64,000 bases of DNA, from NCBI RefSeq assembly GCF_017573545.1, contig NZ_JAGEOK010000016.1, forward strand, positions 1-64,000, in the 5' to 3' direction. A program made the position numbers and the translations under genes. Each line of letters begins with the position of its first letter. The first letter of the stretch is position 1. Of the stretch, positions 42,993 to 51,261 are shown piece by piece. The notes under the pieces were generated by a model. That model ran no database searches. It was not told the DNA's origin and saw nothing but the letters and a program-made list of their open reading frames with translations. Origin of the DNA: Actinomadura nitritigenes. Its GTDB lineage: Bacteria; Actinomycetota; Actinomycetes; Streptosporangiales; Streptosporangiaceae.

Positions 42993-44011
42993 GCACCGCG
43001 GACGGCACTGACGTCACCCCCGACGGCGCGCCGGACGGCGACGGCGGCACCGAGACCGTCACCGGCGGCACCGGCGCCGGCGCCGCGCCGGAGAAGGACC
43101 GCGCCGCGAACGGCGCCGCCGCGAACGGGGCGGCGGGCGCGCCGCGCCGGAGCGTCGCGTCCCGCCTGGTGGGCCGCGCCGGCGGCACCGTCGTGCAGGC
43201 GATGCTGGTGCTGGTCGCGCTGTTCTGGCTGGTGCCGACGTTCGGGCTGTTCGTGGAGTCGCTGCGCTCCACCGAGGACAACAACGCCGGCGGCTGGTGG
43301 AAGATCTTCTCCCACCCGTCCCAGATCACGACGAGCGCCTACAGCTCGCTGCTGGACAAGCCCGACTTCGTCGACTCGTTCTGGAACACCGTGCTCATCA
43401 CGGTGCCCGCGACGGTGCTGGTCGTCGCGATCGCCTCGCTCGCGGCGTACGCGTTCGCATGGCTGGAGTTCCCCGGCCGCGACTGGCTGTTCCTGATCGT
43501 CGTCGCGCTGCTGGTGGTGCCGGTCCAGGTCGCGCTGCTGCCGGTCGCGAAGCTGTACGGGAACATCGACGTCGGCGGGTTCAAGATGTACGGCTCGATC
43601 ACCGGCGTGGTGCTGTTCCACGTCGCGTTCGGCCTGCCGTTCGCGATCTTCCTGCTGCGCAACTTCTTCGCCGCGATCCCCCGGGACCTGCTGGAGGCGG
43701 CCCGGATGGACGGCGGCTCGGAGTGGACGATCTTCCGGCGGGTGATCTTCCCGCTGGGCGGCCCGGCGATCGCGTCGCTCGGCATCTTCCAGTTCCTGTG
43801 GGTGTGGAACGACCTGCTGGTCGCGCTGGTGTTCGCCAACACCGGAGCGCAGCCGATGACCAAGTGGCTGCAGTCGCAGATGCGGCAGTTCACTGGCAAC
43901 ATCGACATCCTCGCGCCCGGCGCGTTCCTGTCGCTGCTGGTGCCGCTGGCCGTGTTCTTCGCCTTCCAGCGCTACTTCGTCCAGGGCGTCCTCGCCGGTT
44001 CGGTCAAGTAG
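42989..44011 (+). CDS. Carbohydrate ABC transporter permease, AglG-like
   Basis: 340 residues: a ~55-residue Gly/Ala/Asp-rich cytoplasmic tail, then six membrane segments and the EAA loop LLEAARMDGGSEWTIF. It completes the channel with the unusual permease upstream, whose stop it overlaps (ATGA). The periplasmic loop after the first helix (ESLRSTEDNNAGGWW) is longer than in MalG, as in AglG-type proteins. It is the last gene of the operon and is followed by two strong hairpins. Confidence 0.9.
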   Translation: MSTADGTDVTPDGAPDGDGGTETVTGGTGAGAAPEKDRAANGAAANGAAGAPRRSVASRLVGRAGGTVVQAMLVLVALFWLVPTFGLFVESLRSTEDNNAGGWWKIFSHPSQITTSAYSSLLDKPDFVDSFWNTVLITVPATVLVVAIASLAAYAFAWLEFPGRDWLFLIVVALLVVPVQVALLPVAKLYGNIDVGGFKMYGSITGVVLFHVAFGLPFAIFLLRNFFAAIPRDLLEAARMDGGSEWTIFRRVIFPLGGPAIASLGIFQFLWVWNDLLVALVFANTGAQPMTKWLQSQMRQFTGNIDILAPGAFLSLLVPLAVFFAFQRYFVQGVLAGSVK

Positions 44012-44015
44012 CGGA

Positions 44016-44051
44016 CGCGCTCCGCCCGGCGCGGGCGCCGGGCGGAGCGCG
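44016..44051 (+). terminator. Perfect 16-bp hairpin after the AglG-like gene
   Basis: Arms CGCGCTCCGCCCGGCG and complement around a CGGG loop, five bases past the stop. It ends the rightward operon. Confidence 0.7.
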
Positions 44052-44058
44052 AAGACGA

Positions 44059-44095
44059 GAAGGCCCGTGCGGGGGATCGCCCCGCACGGGCCTTC
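44059..44095. terminator. Bidirectional hairpin between convergent transport operons
   Basis: GAAGGCCCGTGCGGGG pairs perfectly with its complement (16 bp) around GATCG. It lies 45 bases beyond the stop of the leftward ATPase gene and can stop transcription from either side. Confidence 0.7.
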
Positions 44096-44139
44096 GCGTC
44101 ACCGCGGGCGGCCCCGGCCCGAGGCCGGGGCCGCCGGGA

Positions 44140-45387
44140 TCAGTCGACGGCCTTCGTCAGGTTCGGCGCGGCGGCGGTCGCGGCGCCCGGGTGGCCGATC
44201 GCGAGGCCGCTGGCCGGGTCGAAGAAGTGCAGCCGCTTGGTGTCCACGGCCAGGTCGATGTCCTGCCCGGGCCGCACGTGCGAGCGGGAGTTGACGCGGG
44301 CCGTCCACAGCGCCTTGTTGTCCACCAGCGGGATCGCCATGTCGGCGTCGCCCTCGGCGGCGTCCTCGGCGAGGTCGGCGGTGTCCTTGTGCTCGACCGG
44401 CGGGGCGTCGATGGTGAAGATGACGTTGATCTCGCTGCCGAGCTCCTCGGTGACGCTGCTCTTCACCGACATCGGCGCCCAGTCGGAATTGGCGTGCGCG
44501 GCGTCCTCGAAGTCGGACGGGCGGACGCCGAGGATCACCTCGCGGCCGATGTAGTCGCGCAGCGCGGGACGGTCGTTGAGGAGCGCGTCCGGCACCGGCA
44601 GCGAGAACCCGGCGAAGGAGATCTGCGCGCCGCCGTCGCCGCTGTCGAGCCGGGCCGTGACGAAGTTCATCGCGGGCGAGCCGATGAAGCCGGCGACGAA
44701 CATGTTGACCGGGTTGTCGAACAGCCGCTGCGGGGTGTCGACCTGCTGGAGCTTGCCCTCGCGCAGCACGCACACCCGCGAGCCGAGGGTCATCGCCTCG
44801 ATCTGGTCGTGGGTGACGTACACGGTGGTGACGCCGAGCCGCTCGTGCAGCTGGCTGAGCGAGGCCCGCATGGACACGCGGAGCTTGGCGTCGAGGTTGG
44901 ACAGCGGCTCGTCCATCAGGAACGCCTGCGGCTCGCGGACGATCGCGCGGCCCATCGCGACGCGCTGGCGCTGGCCGCCGGACAGGGCGGCGGGCTTGCG
45001 GGACAGGAACTGCTCGAGGCCGAGCATCTTCGCCGCCTCGTGCACCTTCTGCTTGATCTCCGACTTCGGCGTGCCGCGCAGCTTCAGGCCGAACGCCAGG
45101 TTCTGCTCGACCGTCATGTGCGGGTAGAGCGCGTAGTTCTGGAACACCATCGCGATGTCGCGGTCCTTGGGCGCCAGGTCGTTGACGACCTGGCCGCCGA
45201 TGGAGATCTTGCCGCCGCTGATCTCCTCCAGGCCGGCGATCATCCGCAGCGCGGTCGACTTGCCGCAGCCGGAGGGGCCGACCAGCACCATGAACTCGCC
45301 GTCCCGGATCGTCAGGTCCAGGCCGTCCACCGCCTTGACGCCGCCCGAGTAGATCTTGTCCACCTGGTCCAGCTTGATCTCGGCCAT
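44140..45387 (-). CDS. Orphan sugar ABC ATPase, MsmK/UgpC/MalK type
   Basis: 415 residues with intact Walker A (GPSGCGKST), signature (LSGGQRQRVAMGRAI), Walker B (FLMDEPLSNLD) and switch His (YVTHDQIEAM), plus the MalK-type TOBE regulatory domain with an acidic insert (KDTADLAEDAAEGDAD). It has no permease or binding-protein gene beside it. In streptomycetes a single MsiK/MsmK-type ATPase serves many sugar transporters; this is the best candidate to drive the ATPase-less systems at 11-15 kb and 50-54 kb. ATG 45387; a LacI-type operator lies 13 bases upstream. Divergent from the LacI gene. Confidence 0.9.
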   Translation of the reverse strand: MAEIKLDQVDKIYSGGVKAVDGLDLTIRDGEFMVLVGPSGCGKSTALRMIAGLEEISGGKISIGGQVVNDLAPKDRDIAMVFQNYALYPHMTVEQNLAFGLKLRGTPKSEIKQKVHEAAKMLGLEQFLSRKPAALSGGQRQRVAMGRAIVREPQAFLMDEPLSNLDAKLRVSMRASLSQLHERLGVTTVYVTHDQIEAMTLGSRVCVLREGKLQQVDTPQRLFDNPVNMFVAGFIGSPAMNFVTARLDSGDGGAQISFAGFSLPVPDALLNDRPALRDYIGREVILGVRPSDFEDAAHANSDWAPMSVKSSVTEELGSEINVIFTIDAPPVEHKDTADLAEDAAEGDADMAIPLVDNKALWTARVNSRSHVRPGQDIDLAVDTKRLHFFDPASGLAIGHPGAATAAAPNLTKAVD

Positions 45388-45399
45388 CCCGCCCCCTTT

Positions 45400-45411
45400 G
45401 GAAACGTTTCC
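45400..45411. promoter_or_regulatory. LacI-type operator 1 (ATPase side)
   Basis: GGAAACGTTTCC, a perfect palindrome with the CG centre typical of LacI-family operators, only 13 bases before the ATPase start codon. A repressor bound here would block elongation or initiation of the leftward transcript. Confidence 0.7.
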
Positions 45412-45418
45412 CGTCCAC

Positions 45419-45433
45419 CCCTGCTCAGCAGGG
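45419..45433. promoter_or_regulatory. Additional palindrome between the two LacI operators
   Basis: CCCTGCT-C-AGCAGGG, perfect seven-base arms. It is unrelated in sequence to the LacI sites and may be a site for another regulator or a leader hairpin in the ATPase transcript. Confidence 0.4.
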
Positions 45434-45460
45434 CTTTCTCTCAATGGCTGGAGTAAACAA

Positions 45461-45500
45461 CATGGAATCGTTTCCATGGGAGAGTTGATCAGGATAAGAT
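45461..45500 (+). promoter_or_regulatory. LacI-type operator 2 and promoter of the LacI gene
   Basis: CATGGAATCGTTTCCATG (45461-45478) is a CG-centred dyad with seven-base arms. A -35-like TTTCCA (45471-45476) inside it and a -10 TAAGAT (45495-45500) are 18 bases apart, putting the transcript start near 45507. Autorepression is likely. The centre is about 64 bases from that of operator 1, suiting loop formation. Confidence 0.6.
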
Positions 45501-45535
45501 CGCAGATCTGCGGATATGGGGAGGCGAGGCGGGCG

Positions 45536-46558
45536 GTGGGGGACGGACGATCGGCGACGATCAAGGACGTGGCGGCGGCGGCGGGCGTCGGCATCGCCAC
45601 GGTGTCGCGGGTGTTCTCCGGCGGGTCGGTCAGCGCGGCGACCCGCGAGCGGGTGCTGGCCGCGGCCGCCGAGCTGGACTACCGGCCGAGCGCCCTCGGC
45701 CGCGGCCTCAAGCTGCGCCGCAGCGGCGGCATCGGCCTCGTGCTGCCCGGCGTCACCGACCCCTTCCACGCCGAGCTGGTCGCCGGCGTGCTGGCCAGCG
45801 CCCGCACGCTCGGCGGGCACGTGATCGTGGAGGCGTCGGAGGGCGACCCCGCGCAGGAGGCCGAGATCGTCGACCGGCTCGTCGAGCAGCGGGTGGACGG
45901 GATCATCGCGCTGCCCGCCGGGGACGAGGCCGACTGGCGCGCCGCCGTCCGGGTGTGCTCCAGCGTGGTGTTCGCCGACCGGGTGCTGCCCGGGCTGCCG
46001 GAGATCCCCGCGGTGCTCGCCGACGACGCCGGCGGCGTCCGGTCCCTGGTGGAGTACCTGGCCGGGCTCGGGCACCGGCGGATCGCCTTCCTCGGCGGCG
46101 CCGCGCCCGGAGAGCGTCCCGGGGTGCGGGAGCGCGCGTTCCGCGACGCGCTGGCCCGGCTCGGCGTCCCGCTGGAGGAGGACCTGGTCGTCGCGGCGCG
46201 GCCCGCGCGGGACGCCGCGTACGCCGCCGCGGCCGGGCTGCTGCAGCGCCGCGCGGACGTGACCGCGGTGCTCGCGGCCGGGCACCTGCTCGGCGAGGCC
46301 GCCGTGCTGGTGGCCCGGGAGCTGGACCTGCGCGTGCCCGCCGACGTGTCGATCGCGATGGTCGACGACGTGGCGTGGGCGGAGCTGTGCGATCCGCCGC
46401 TGACGGCGGTGGCGCGGCCGGGCCGCGACATCGGCCACCGCGCCTGCGAGCTGCTGCTCCGCGACCAGGCCCGGCGCGGCCGGGGCGGGCCGCTGCTGCT
46501 GCCGACCGAACTGGTGGTGCGGGGGAGCTGCGGGGCGCTGCGCGGCTCCCGGCGCTGA
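45536..46558 (+). CDS. LacI-family transcriptional regulator
   Basis: 340 residues from GTG 45536, a normal length for the family and preceded by GAGG; a longer frame from 45356 overlaps the divergent operator region. The N-terminal HTH reads TIKDVAAAAGVGIATVSRVFSG, the hinge helix YRPSALGRGLKLRRS, and the C-terminal periplasmic-binding-type sensor has IGLVLPGVTDPFHAEL and GHRRIAFLGG. It should bind the two CG-centred palindromes between it and the ATPase gene, so sugar availability controls the ATPase. Confidence 0.92.
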   Translation: MGDGRSATIKDVAAAAGVGIATVSRVFSGGSVSAATRERVLAAAAELDYRPSALGRGLKLRRSGGIGLVLPGVTDPFHAELVAGVLASARTLGGHVIVEASEGDPAQEAEIVDRLVEQRVDGIIALPAGDEADWRAAVRVCSSVVFADRVLPGLPEIPAVLADDAGGVRSLVEYLAGLGHRRIAFLGGAAPGERPGVRERAFRDALARLGVPLEEDLVVAARPARDAAYAAAAGLLQRRADVTAVLAAGHLLGEAAVLVARELDLRVPADVSIAMVDDVAWAELCDPPLTAVARPGRDIGHRACELLLRDQARRGRGGPLLLPTELVVRGSCGALRGSRR

Positions 46559-46646
46559 CCCCCGCCAGGGGTCCGCGTCCGGTCGAGGACGGGCGATTAG
46601 AGCTGATCTGTGATCTGCCGGGGTCACGTCCACCGCCCCGGCACGC

Positions 46647-46658
46647 TAGATTTCCCGC
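46647..46658 (+). promoter_or_regulatory. Leaderless -10 for the Lrp/AsnC gene
   Basis: TAGATT (46647-46652) lies six bases before GTG 46659 with no room for a ribosome binding site. Confidence 0.55.
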
Positions 46659-47099
46659 GTGGAGGAGATCGATCGTCAGATCATGGCGCTGCTGGCCGAC
46701 GACGGGCGGATGAGTTTCACCGATCTGGCCAAGCGGACGGGCCTGTCGGTGTCGGCGGTGCACCAGCGGGTGCGGCGGCTGCAGAAGCGCGGCGCCATCC
46801 GGGGCTTCACCGCCCAGCTCGACAACGAGCAGATCGGGCTGCCCCTCACCGCGTTCGTGTCGATCAAGCCGATCGACCCGGCGGCGCCCGACGACGCGCC
46901 CGACCGGCTGACCCACCTGGAGGCGATCGAGGCCTGCCACTCGGTCGCGGGCGACGAGAGCTACATCCTGAAGGTCCGGGTGGCGTCCCCCAACGAGCTG
47001 GAGGAGCTGCTTCAGCAGATCCGGGCGGCGGCCAACGTCGCCACCCGGACCACCGTCGTCCTCAGCACCCCGTGGGAGGGGCGCCGCCCGGCGCTGTGA
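46659..47099 (+). CDS. Lrp/AsnC-family transcriptional regulator
   Basis: 146 residues. HTH at ~5-50 (IDRQIMALLADDGRMSFTDLAKRTGLSVSAVHQRVRRL) and a RAM ligand domain (EACHSVAGDESYILKVRVAS). Such proteins bind amino acids and form octameric nucleoprotein discs; the effector is unknown. GTG 46659 gives the start directly after a leaderless promoter. Convergent with the LLM flavoprotein gene 39 bases away, so its target is not evident from position. Confidence 0.92.
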   Translation: MEEIDRQIMALLADDGRMSFTDLAKRTGLSVSAVHQRVRRLQKRGAIRGFTAQLDNEQIGLPLTAFVSIKPIDPAAPDDAPDRLTHLEAIEACHSVAGDESYILKVRVASPNELEELLQQIRAAANVATRTTVVLSTPWEGRRPAL

Positions 47100-47138
47100 G
47101 GACGTGCGCGGGCGGCCGCCCGGTGCGGCGGCGCGCGC

Positions 47139-48068
47139 TCACGAACGCGGGGCGAACGCCTCCAGCGCCTCGCGGGCCAGGTACATCGAGTCCCACGGGT
47201 CGGCGTCCGGCCCGGTCAGCTCCGGGTCGAAGTTGAGGTCGACGAACAGCTCGGTCACGCCCTGCTCCTCCAGCGCGGCGAAGTCGGCGATGATCTGCTC
47301 GTAGGTGCCGGTGAGCGGGCGGCGGTCGCCCTCGGGCGGCGCGGCCTCCTCGGTGCGGACCCGCACCGCGCCCCGGCAGACGAACCGCAGCGCCGCCGAG
47401 TCGCGGCCGGCCTTGTCCGCGGCGTCCCGGACGATCTCGATCGAGCGGCCGATCGCGGCCAGGTCGGCGCGGCTGGAGCTGACCCAGCCGGCGGCGAGCC
47501 GCCCGGCCCGGCGCAGCGCGCCCTCCGAGGCGCCGCCGAGCAGGATCGGCGGCTCCGGCTCCTGCAGCGGCCGGGGGTCCATGGTGACGGGCGGGATGTC
47601 GTAGAACTCGCCGTGGAACTCGCTGACCTCGCCGGGCTCGCCCTTCCACATCGCGCGCAGCGCGGCGAGGAACTCCTCGGCGCGGGCGCCGCGCCGGTCC
47701 ATCGACGCGCCGACCGCGGCGAACTCCTCCGGCATCCAGCCGTTGCCGAGCCCGAGGTCGAGCCGGCCGCCGGTGACGTGGTCCAGGGTGATCGCCTGCT
47801 TGGCGAGCATGGCGGGGGAGTAGAACGGCATGTTCGCCACGGCGACGCCCAGCCGGACCCGGCCGGTGTAGCCCGCGAGGTAGGCCAGCGTGACCAGCGG
47901 GTCGGGGACGTTGCGGTAGGTGTGGTCGGCCGAGCCGGCCGGGTTGACGACGCGCTGGAGCGTCCACAGGGAGTGGTAGCCGAGCTCCTCGGCCCGCTGC
48001 GCGATCAGCACCTGGTTGGCCGGGGTGGACCACGCCCCCGCCACCGGTACTGCGAACCCGATCTGCAC
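47139..48068 (-). CDS. LLM-class flavin-dependent oxidoreductase
   Basis: 309 residues of the luciferase-like TIM barrel: IAQRAEELGYHSLWTLQR, VRLGVAVANMPFYSPAMLAKQAITLDHVTGGRLDLGLGNGW and PILLGGASEGALRRAGRLAAGW, with LTGTYEQIIADFAALEEQGV near the end. Members use FMN or F420; the DHVTGGRLDLGLGNGW pattern is common in F420-linked actinobacterial enzymes. The substrate is unknown. GTG 48068 has GAGGAGGAGG upstream. Confidence 0.87.
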   Translation of the reverse strand: MQIGFAVPVAGAWSTPANQVLIAQRAEELGYHSLWTLQRVVNPAGSADHTYRNVPDPLVTLAYLAGYTGRVRLGVAVANMPFYSPAMLAKQAITLDHVTGGRLDLGLGNGWMPEEFAAVGASMDRRGARAEEFLAALRAMWKGEPGEVSEFHGEFYDIPPVTMDPRPLQEPEPPILLGGASEGALRRAGRLAAGWVSSSRADLAAIGRSIEIVRDAADKAGRDSAALRFVCRGAVRVRTEEAAPPEGDRRPLTGTYEQIIADFAALEEQGVTELFVDLNFDPELTGPDADPWDSMYLAREALEAFAPRS

Positions 48069-48146
48069 GGCGCTCCTCCTCCTCGTCGGACCGCACCTTA
48101 CAGCGTCAAGGGCGGAGCCCGGTGCGGTGTGGCCGAAGCGCCGAAT

Positions 48147-49154
48147 CTACCGGACTCGCGGGCGCCGGAACGCCTCCCGCAGCGCCGCGTGCGCGGCGGG
48201 CGGAGCGGCCAGGTGGTCCAGCCCGAGCAGCGCGGCGCCGAGCAGCGGCGGGTCGTCCGGGACGACCAGCCGGGCGCGCGGCGCGAGCGCGGCGTAGCGC
48301 TCGGCGACCGCGTCCATCAGCGGCGGGCGGCGGGCGGCGAGCACGCCTCCGCCGAGCACCACGTCGGCCGGGGAGTCCAGCAGGCCGAGGCGGCGCAGCG
48401 CGACCGAGCCGAGGACGGCGATCTCCTCGGCCAGGCGCAGCACGACCCCGCGCGCCACCGCGTCGCCGGCCTCGGCGGTGTCGATCAGCACCGGGGCGAG
48501 GGCGGTGAGGCGGCCCTCGTCGAACTCGCCGAGGTGGATGCCGAGCCCGACGTCGATGGCACGGTCCACACCGAAGTGGGCGGCGACCGCGCCGGTCAGC
48601 GCGGTGCGGGGGCCGCGGCCGTCCTCGCCGCGGACGGCGTGCCACAGCGCGGCGCGGCCGAGCGCGCCCCCGCCGCCCCAGTCGCCGGTGTGCTCGCCGA
48701 GCGAGGGGAAGCGGGCGGTGCGGCCGTCGGGGGCGACGCCGGCGCAGTTGATGCCGGCGCCGCAGACGACCGCGACGCCCCAGCCCTCGGTGACCGCGCT
48801 GCGCAGCAGCGCGAACGTGTCGTTGCCGACCACCGCGGTGGGCGCGAGCCCCCGGTCCAGCAGCAGCCCTTCCAGCCGCTCCTCCTCGCCCGGCAGGTCG
48901 ACGTTGGCCATGGAGGCGGCGAGGTGGACGACGTCGCCGGGCGGGACGCCGGCCTCGGCGAGCGCGGCGCCGATGACCGCGGCGAGCGCGTCCACGGCGC
49001 CGTCGAGCCCGGTGGCCTGCGGCCGGAACCCGGCGCCGCGCGCGGTCGCCAGCAGCTCCCCGCCGGTCCCCGCCACGGCCGCGTCGATCTTGCTGTTGCC
49101 GCCGTCCACCGCGACGAGCACCCCGTCCCGGCGGCGCGGCGGCGCCGCGGCCAT
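48147..49154 (-). CDS. BadF/BadG/N-acetylglucosamine kinase-type ATPase kinase (cluster 2)
   Basis: 335 residues of the ASKHA fold: AVDGGNSKIDAAVAG (phosphate 1), VVGNDTFALLRSAVTEGWGVAVVCGAGINCAGV (phosphate 2 and connect), GDWGGGGALGRAAL and VVLGGGVLAARRPP (adenosine). Eukaryotic relatives phosphorylate N-acetylglucosamine. ATG 49154 shares a base with the stop of the GH4 gene, so it is tightly coupled. As the last gene of cluster 2 it may phosphorylate the imported disaccharide or the sugar released by GH4. Confidence 0.87.
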   Translation of the reverse strand: MAAAPPRRRDGVLVAVDGGNSKIDAAVAGTGGELLATARGAGFRPQATGLDGAVDALAAVIGAALAEAGVPPGDVVHLAASMANVDLPGEEERLEGLLLDRGLAPTAVVGNDTFALLRSAVTEGWGVAVVCGAGINCAGVAPDGRTARFPSLGEHTGDWGGGGALGRAALWHAVRGEDGRGPRTALTGAVAAHFGVDRAIDVGLGIHLGEFDEGRLTALAPVLIDTAEAGDAVARGVVLRLAEEIAVLGSVALRRLGLLDSPADVVLGGGVLAARRPPLMDAVAERYAALAPRARLVVPDDPPLLGAALLGLDHLAAPPAAHAALREAFRRPRVR

Positions 49155-50410
49155 CACGCGGCCCACGGCAGGTGGGCGCGGTTCGCGGCGACCAGGTCGC
49201 GGGCGAGCCGGTCGGCGAACTCGAGCTGCCCGACCAGCGGGTGTGCGAGCAGCGCGTCCGCGACCCGGTCGACGCCGCCGCGCAGCGCCGCGTCCAGCGC
49301 CAGCTCCTCGTAGCCGGACACGTGCGCGACCAGCCCGGAGAACAGCGGCTCGAGCGGTGGGACGGGCAGCGGGACCGGCCCGGACGCGGTGATCCGCGCG
49401 GGCACCTCGATCACGGCCCGGTCGTCCAGGAACGGGAGCGTGCCGTTGTTGCGGACGTTGACGACCTGCGCGTCGCCGCGTCCGGTGAGCAGCGACACGG
49501 CGAGCTGCACGGCGGCCTCGGAGTAGTAGGCGCCGCCGCGCTCCTCCAGCCGCGCGGGCTTGGTGTCCAGGGCGGGATCGGCGTACAGGGCGAGCAGGTC
49601 GCGCTCCAGCGCGGCGACCTCCTCCGCGCGCGTCGGCGCGCCGCGCTGCTCGCGCACGACGCGGTCGTGCTCGTAGAAGTAGCGCAGGTAGTAGGACGGG
49701 ACGGCGCCGAGCCGGCGCACGAACGGCGCGGGCAGCCCGGACATCGCGGCCAGGTCCGCGGCGCGGCCGTCCAGCAGTTCCGGCAGGACGTCGCGCCCGT
49801 CCAGCGCGATCGAGCGCACCCAGGTCAGGTGGTTGAGGCCGGCGTGCCCGAGCGCGATCCGCTCGGGCGCCGCGTCCAGCAGGGCGGCGGCGCGGCGCTG
49901 CACGCCGATGGCCACGTTGCACAGGCCGACGGCGCGGTGCCCGGCGTCCAGCAGCGCGCGGGTGACGATGCCGACCGGGTTGGTGAAGTCGATGATCCAC
50001 GCGTCCGGGGCGCGGGCGGCGACGCGCTCGGCGATGTCCAGCACGACCGGGACGGTGCGCAGCGCCTTGGCGAGCCCGCCCGCCCCGGTGGTCTCCTGCC
50101 CGACGCAGCCGCACTCCAGCGGCAGCGTCTCGTCGACCCTCCGGGCCGCCTGCCCGCCGACCCGCAGCTGGACCAGCACGACGGCGGCCCCGTCCACGGC
50201 CTCGTCGAGGTCTCCGGTCGCCACGACCTTCGCGGGGTGGCCGGCGCGGGCCAGCATCCGCGCGGCGAGCCCGCCCACGAGCTCCAGCCGCCGCGCGTCG
50301 GGGTCGGCGAGGACCAGCTCCGACACCGGCAGCGCCGCCCGCTCCCGCGCGATCCCGTCGACCAGCTCCGGGGTGTAGGTGGACCCGCCCCCGATGACCG
50401 TCAGCTTCAA
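49154..50410 (-). CDS. GH4-family 6-phospho-beta-glucosidase (cluster 2)
   Basis: 418 residues. NAD motif KLTVIGGGSTYTPEL, DFTNPVG (141-147), metal and substrate residues Cys164 (GLCNVAIG) and His194 (AGLNHLTW) and CGCVGQETTGAGG. It is closer to canonical 6-phospho-beta-glucosidases than the cluster 1 enzyme, although the usual CNVP is CNVA. Start is TTG 50410 after GGAGTGAAGGG, overlapping the permease stop as TTGA. It hydrolyses phosphorylated glycosides in the cytoplasm with NAD and a divalent metal. Confidence 0.92.
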   Translation of the reverse strand: MKLTVIGGGSTYTPELVDGIARERAALPVSELVLADPDARRLELVGGLAARMLARAGHPAKVVATGDLDEAVDGAAVVLVQLRVGGQAARRVDETLPLECGCVGQETTGAGGLAKALRTVPVVLDIAERVAARAPDAWIIDFTNPVGIVTRALLDAGHRAVGLCNVAIGVQRRAAALLDAAPERIALGHAGLNHLTWVRSIALDGRDVLPELLDGRAADLAAMSGLPAPFVRRLGAVPSYYLRYFYEHDRVVREQRGAPTRAEEVAALERDLLALYADPALDTKPARLEERGGAYYSEAAVQLAVSLLTGRGDAQVVNVRNNGTLPFLDDRAVIEVPARITASGPVPLPVPPLEPLFSGLVAHVSGYEELALDAALRGGVDRVADALLAHPLVGQLEFADRLARDLVAANRAHLPWAA

Positions 50411-51261
50411 CCCTTCACTCCCGTCAACGTCACACCCTGGATGAACACGCGCTGGGCGAGGAAGAACACCACCAGCACCGGCATGATGGTCAGCAGCGTC
50501 GCCGCCATCGTGAGGTTCCACTCGACGTGGTGCGCGGCGCGGAACGTCGCCACCCCTATCGCGAGGGTCCAGTTCTCCGGCTTGGCGTACACCAGCGGCC
50601 CGTAGTAGTCGTTCCAGCAGTAGAAGAACTGGAACAGCGCGACGGCCGCCAGCGCGGGCTTGGCCATGGGCAGCACGACCCGCAGCATGGTGCGCAGCTC
50701 TCCGCAGCCGTCGACCCGCGCCGCGTCGGCGTACTCGCGCGGGATCGTCACGAGGAACTGGCGCAGCAGGAAGATGGAGAACGCGTCGCCGAACGCCTGC
50801 GGGATGATCAGCGGCCAGAGCGTCCCGGTGAGGTGGAAGCGGGACCACACGATGTACAGCGGCACCATCGTCACCTGCGGCGGCAGCATCATCGCCGAGA
50901 TGACCACGACGAGCGCGAGGTTGCGGCCGCGGAACCGGAAGCGGGCCAGCGCGTAGGCGACCGGCACGCTGGACACCAGCATCAGCGCGGTCGACAGCGC
51001 CGCGTACACGGTGCTGTCGACCGTCCACCGCACCATGTCGCCGCTGAAGGCGCGGCGGAAGTTCTCGAAGTGCCACTCCTTCGGCCAGAGCGAGGTGCTG
51101 AGCGCCTGCGAGTCGCTCATCACGGCCGTGAGGAACATGAACGCCAGCGGCGCCAGGAACATCACCGCGAGGACGATCACGGCGGCGTGCGTGGCGATCC
51201 ACATCAGCGTGCGGCGGGACCGTCCGCCGTAGGCCATGGCCGTTCCCGACGGGGCGGTCAC
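50407..51261 (-). CDS. Carbohydrate ABC transporter permease, MalG type (cluster 2)
   Basis: 284 residues, six membrane segments, with EAA-loop sequence EYADAARVDGCGELRTML. GTG 51261 lies within the stop of the upstream permease (GTGA) and follows GAGGAGG. Pairs with the MalF-type subunit to import the ligand of the cluster 2 binding protein. Continues directly into the GH4 gene. Confidence 0.92.
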   Translation of the reverse strand: MTAPSGTAMAYGGRSRRTLMWIATHAAVIVLAVMFLAPLAFMFLTAVMSDSQALSTSLWPKEWHFENFRRAFSGDMVRWTVDSTVYAALSTALMLVSSVPVAYALARFRFRGRNLALVVVISAMMLPPQVTMVPLYIVWSRFHLTGTLWPLIIPQAFGDAFSIFLLRQFLVTIPREYADAARVDGCGELRTMLRVVLPMAKPALAAVALFQFFYCWNDYYGPLVYAKPENWTLAIGVATFRAAHHVEWNLTMAATLLTIMPVLVVFFLAQRVFIQGVTLTGVKG

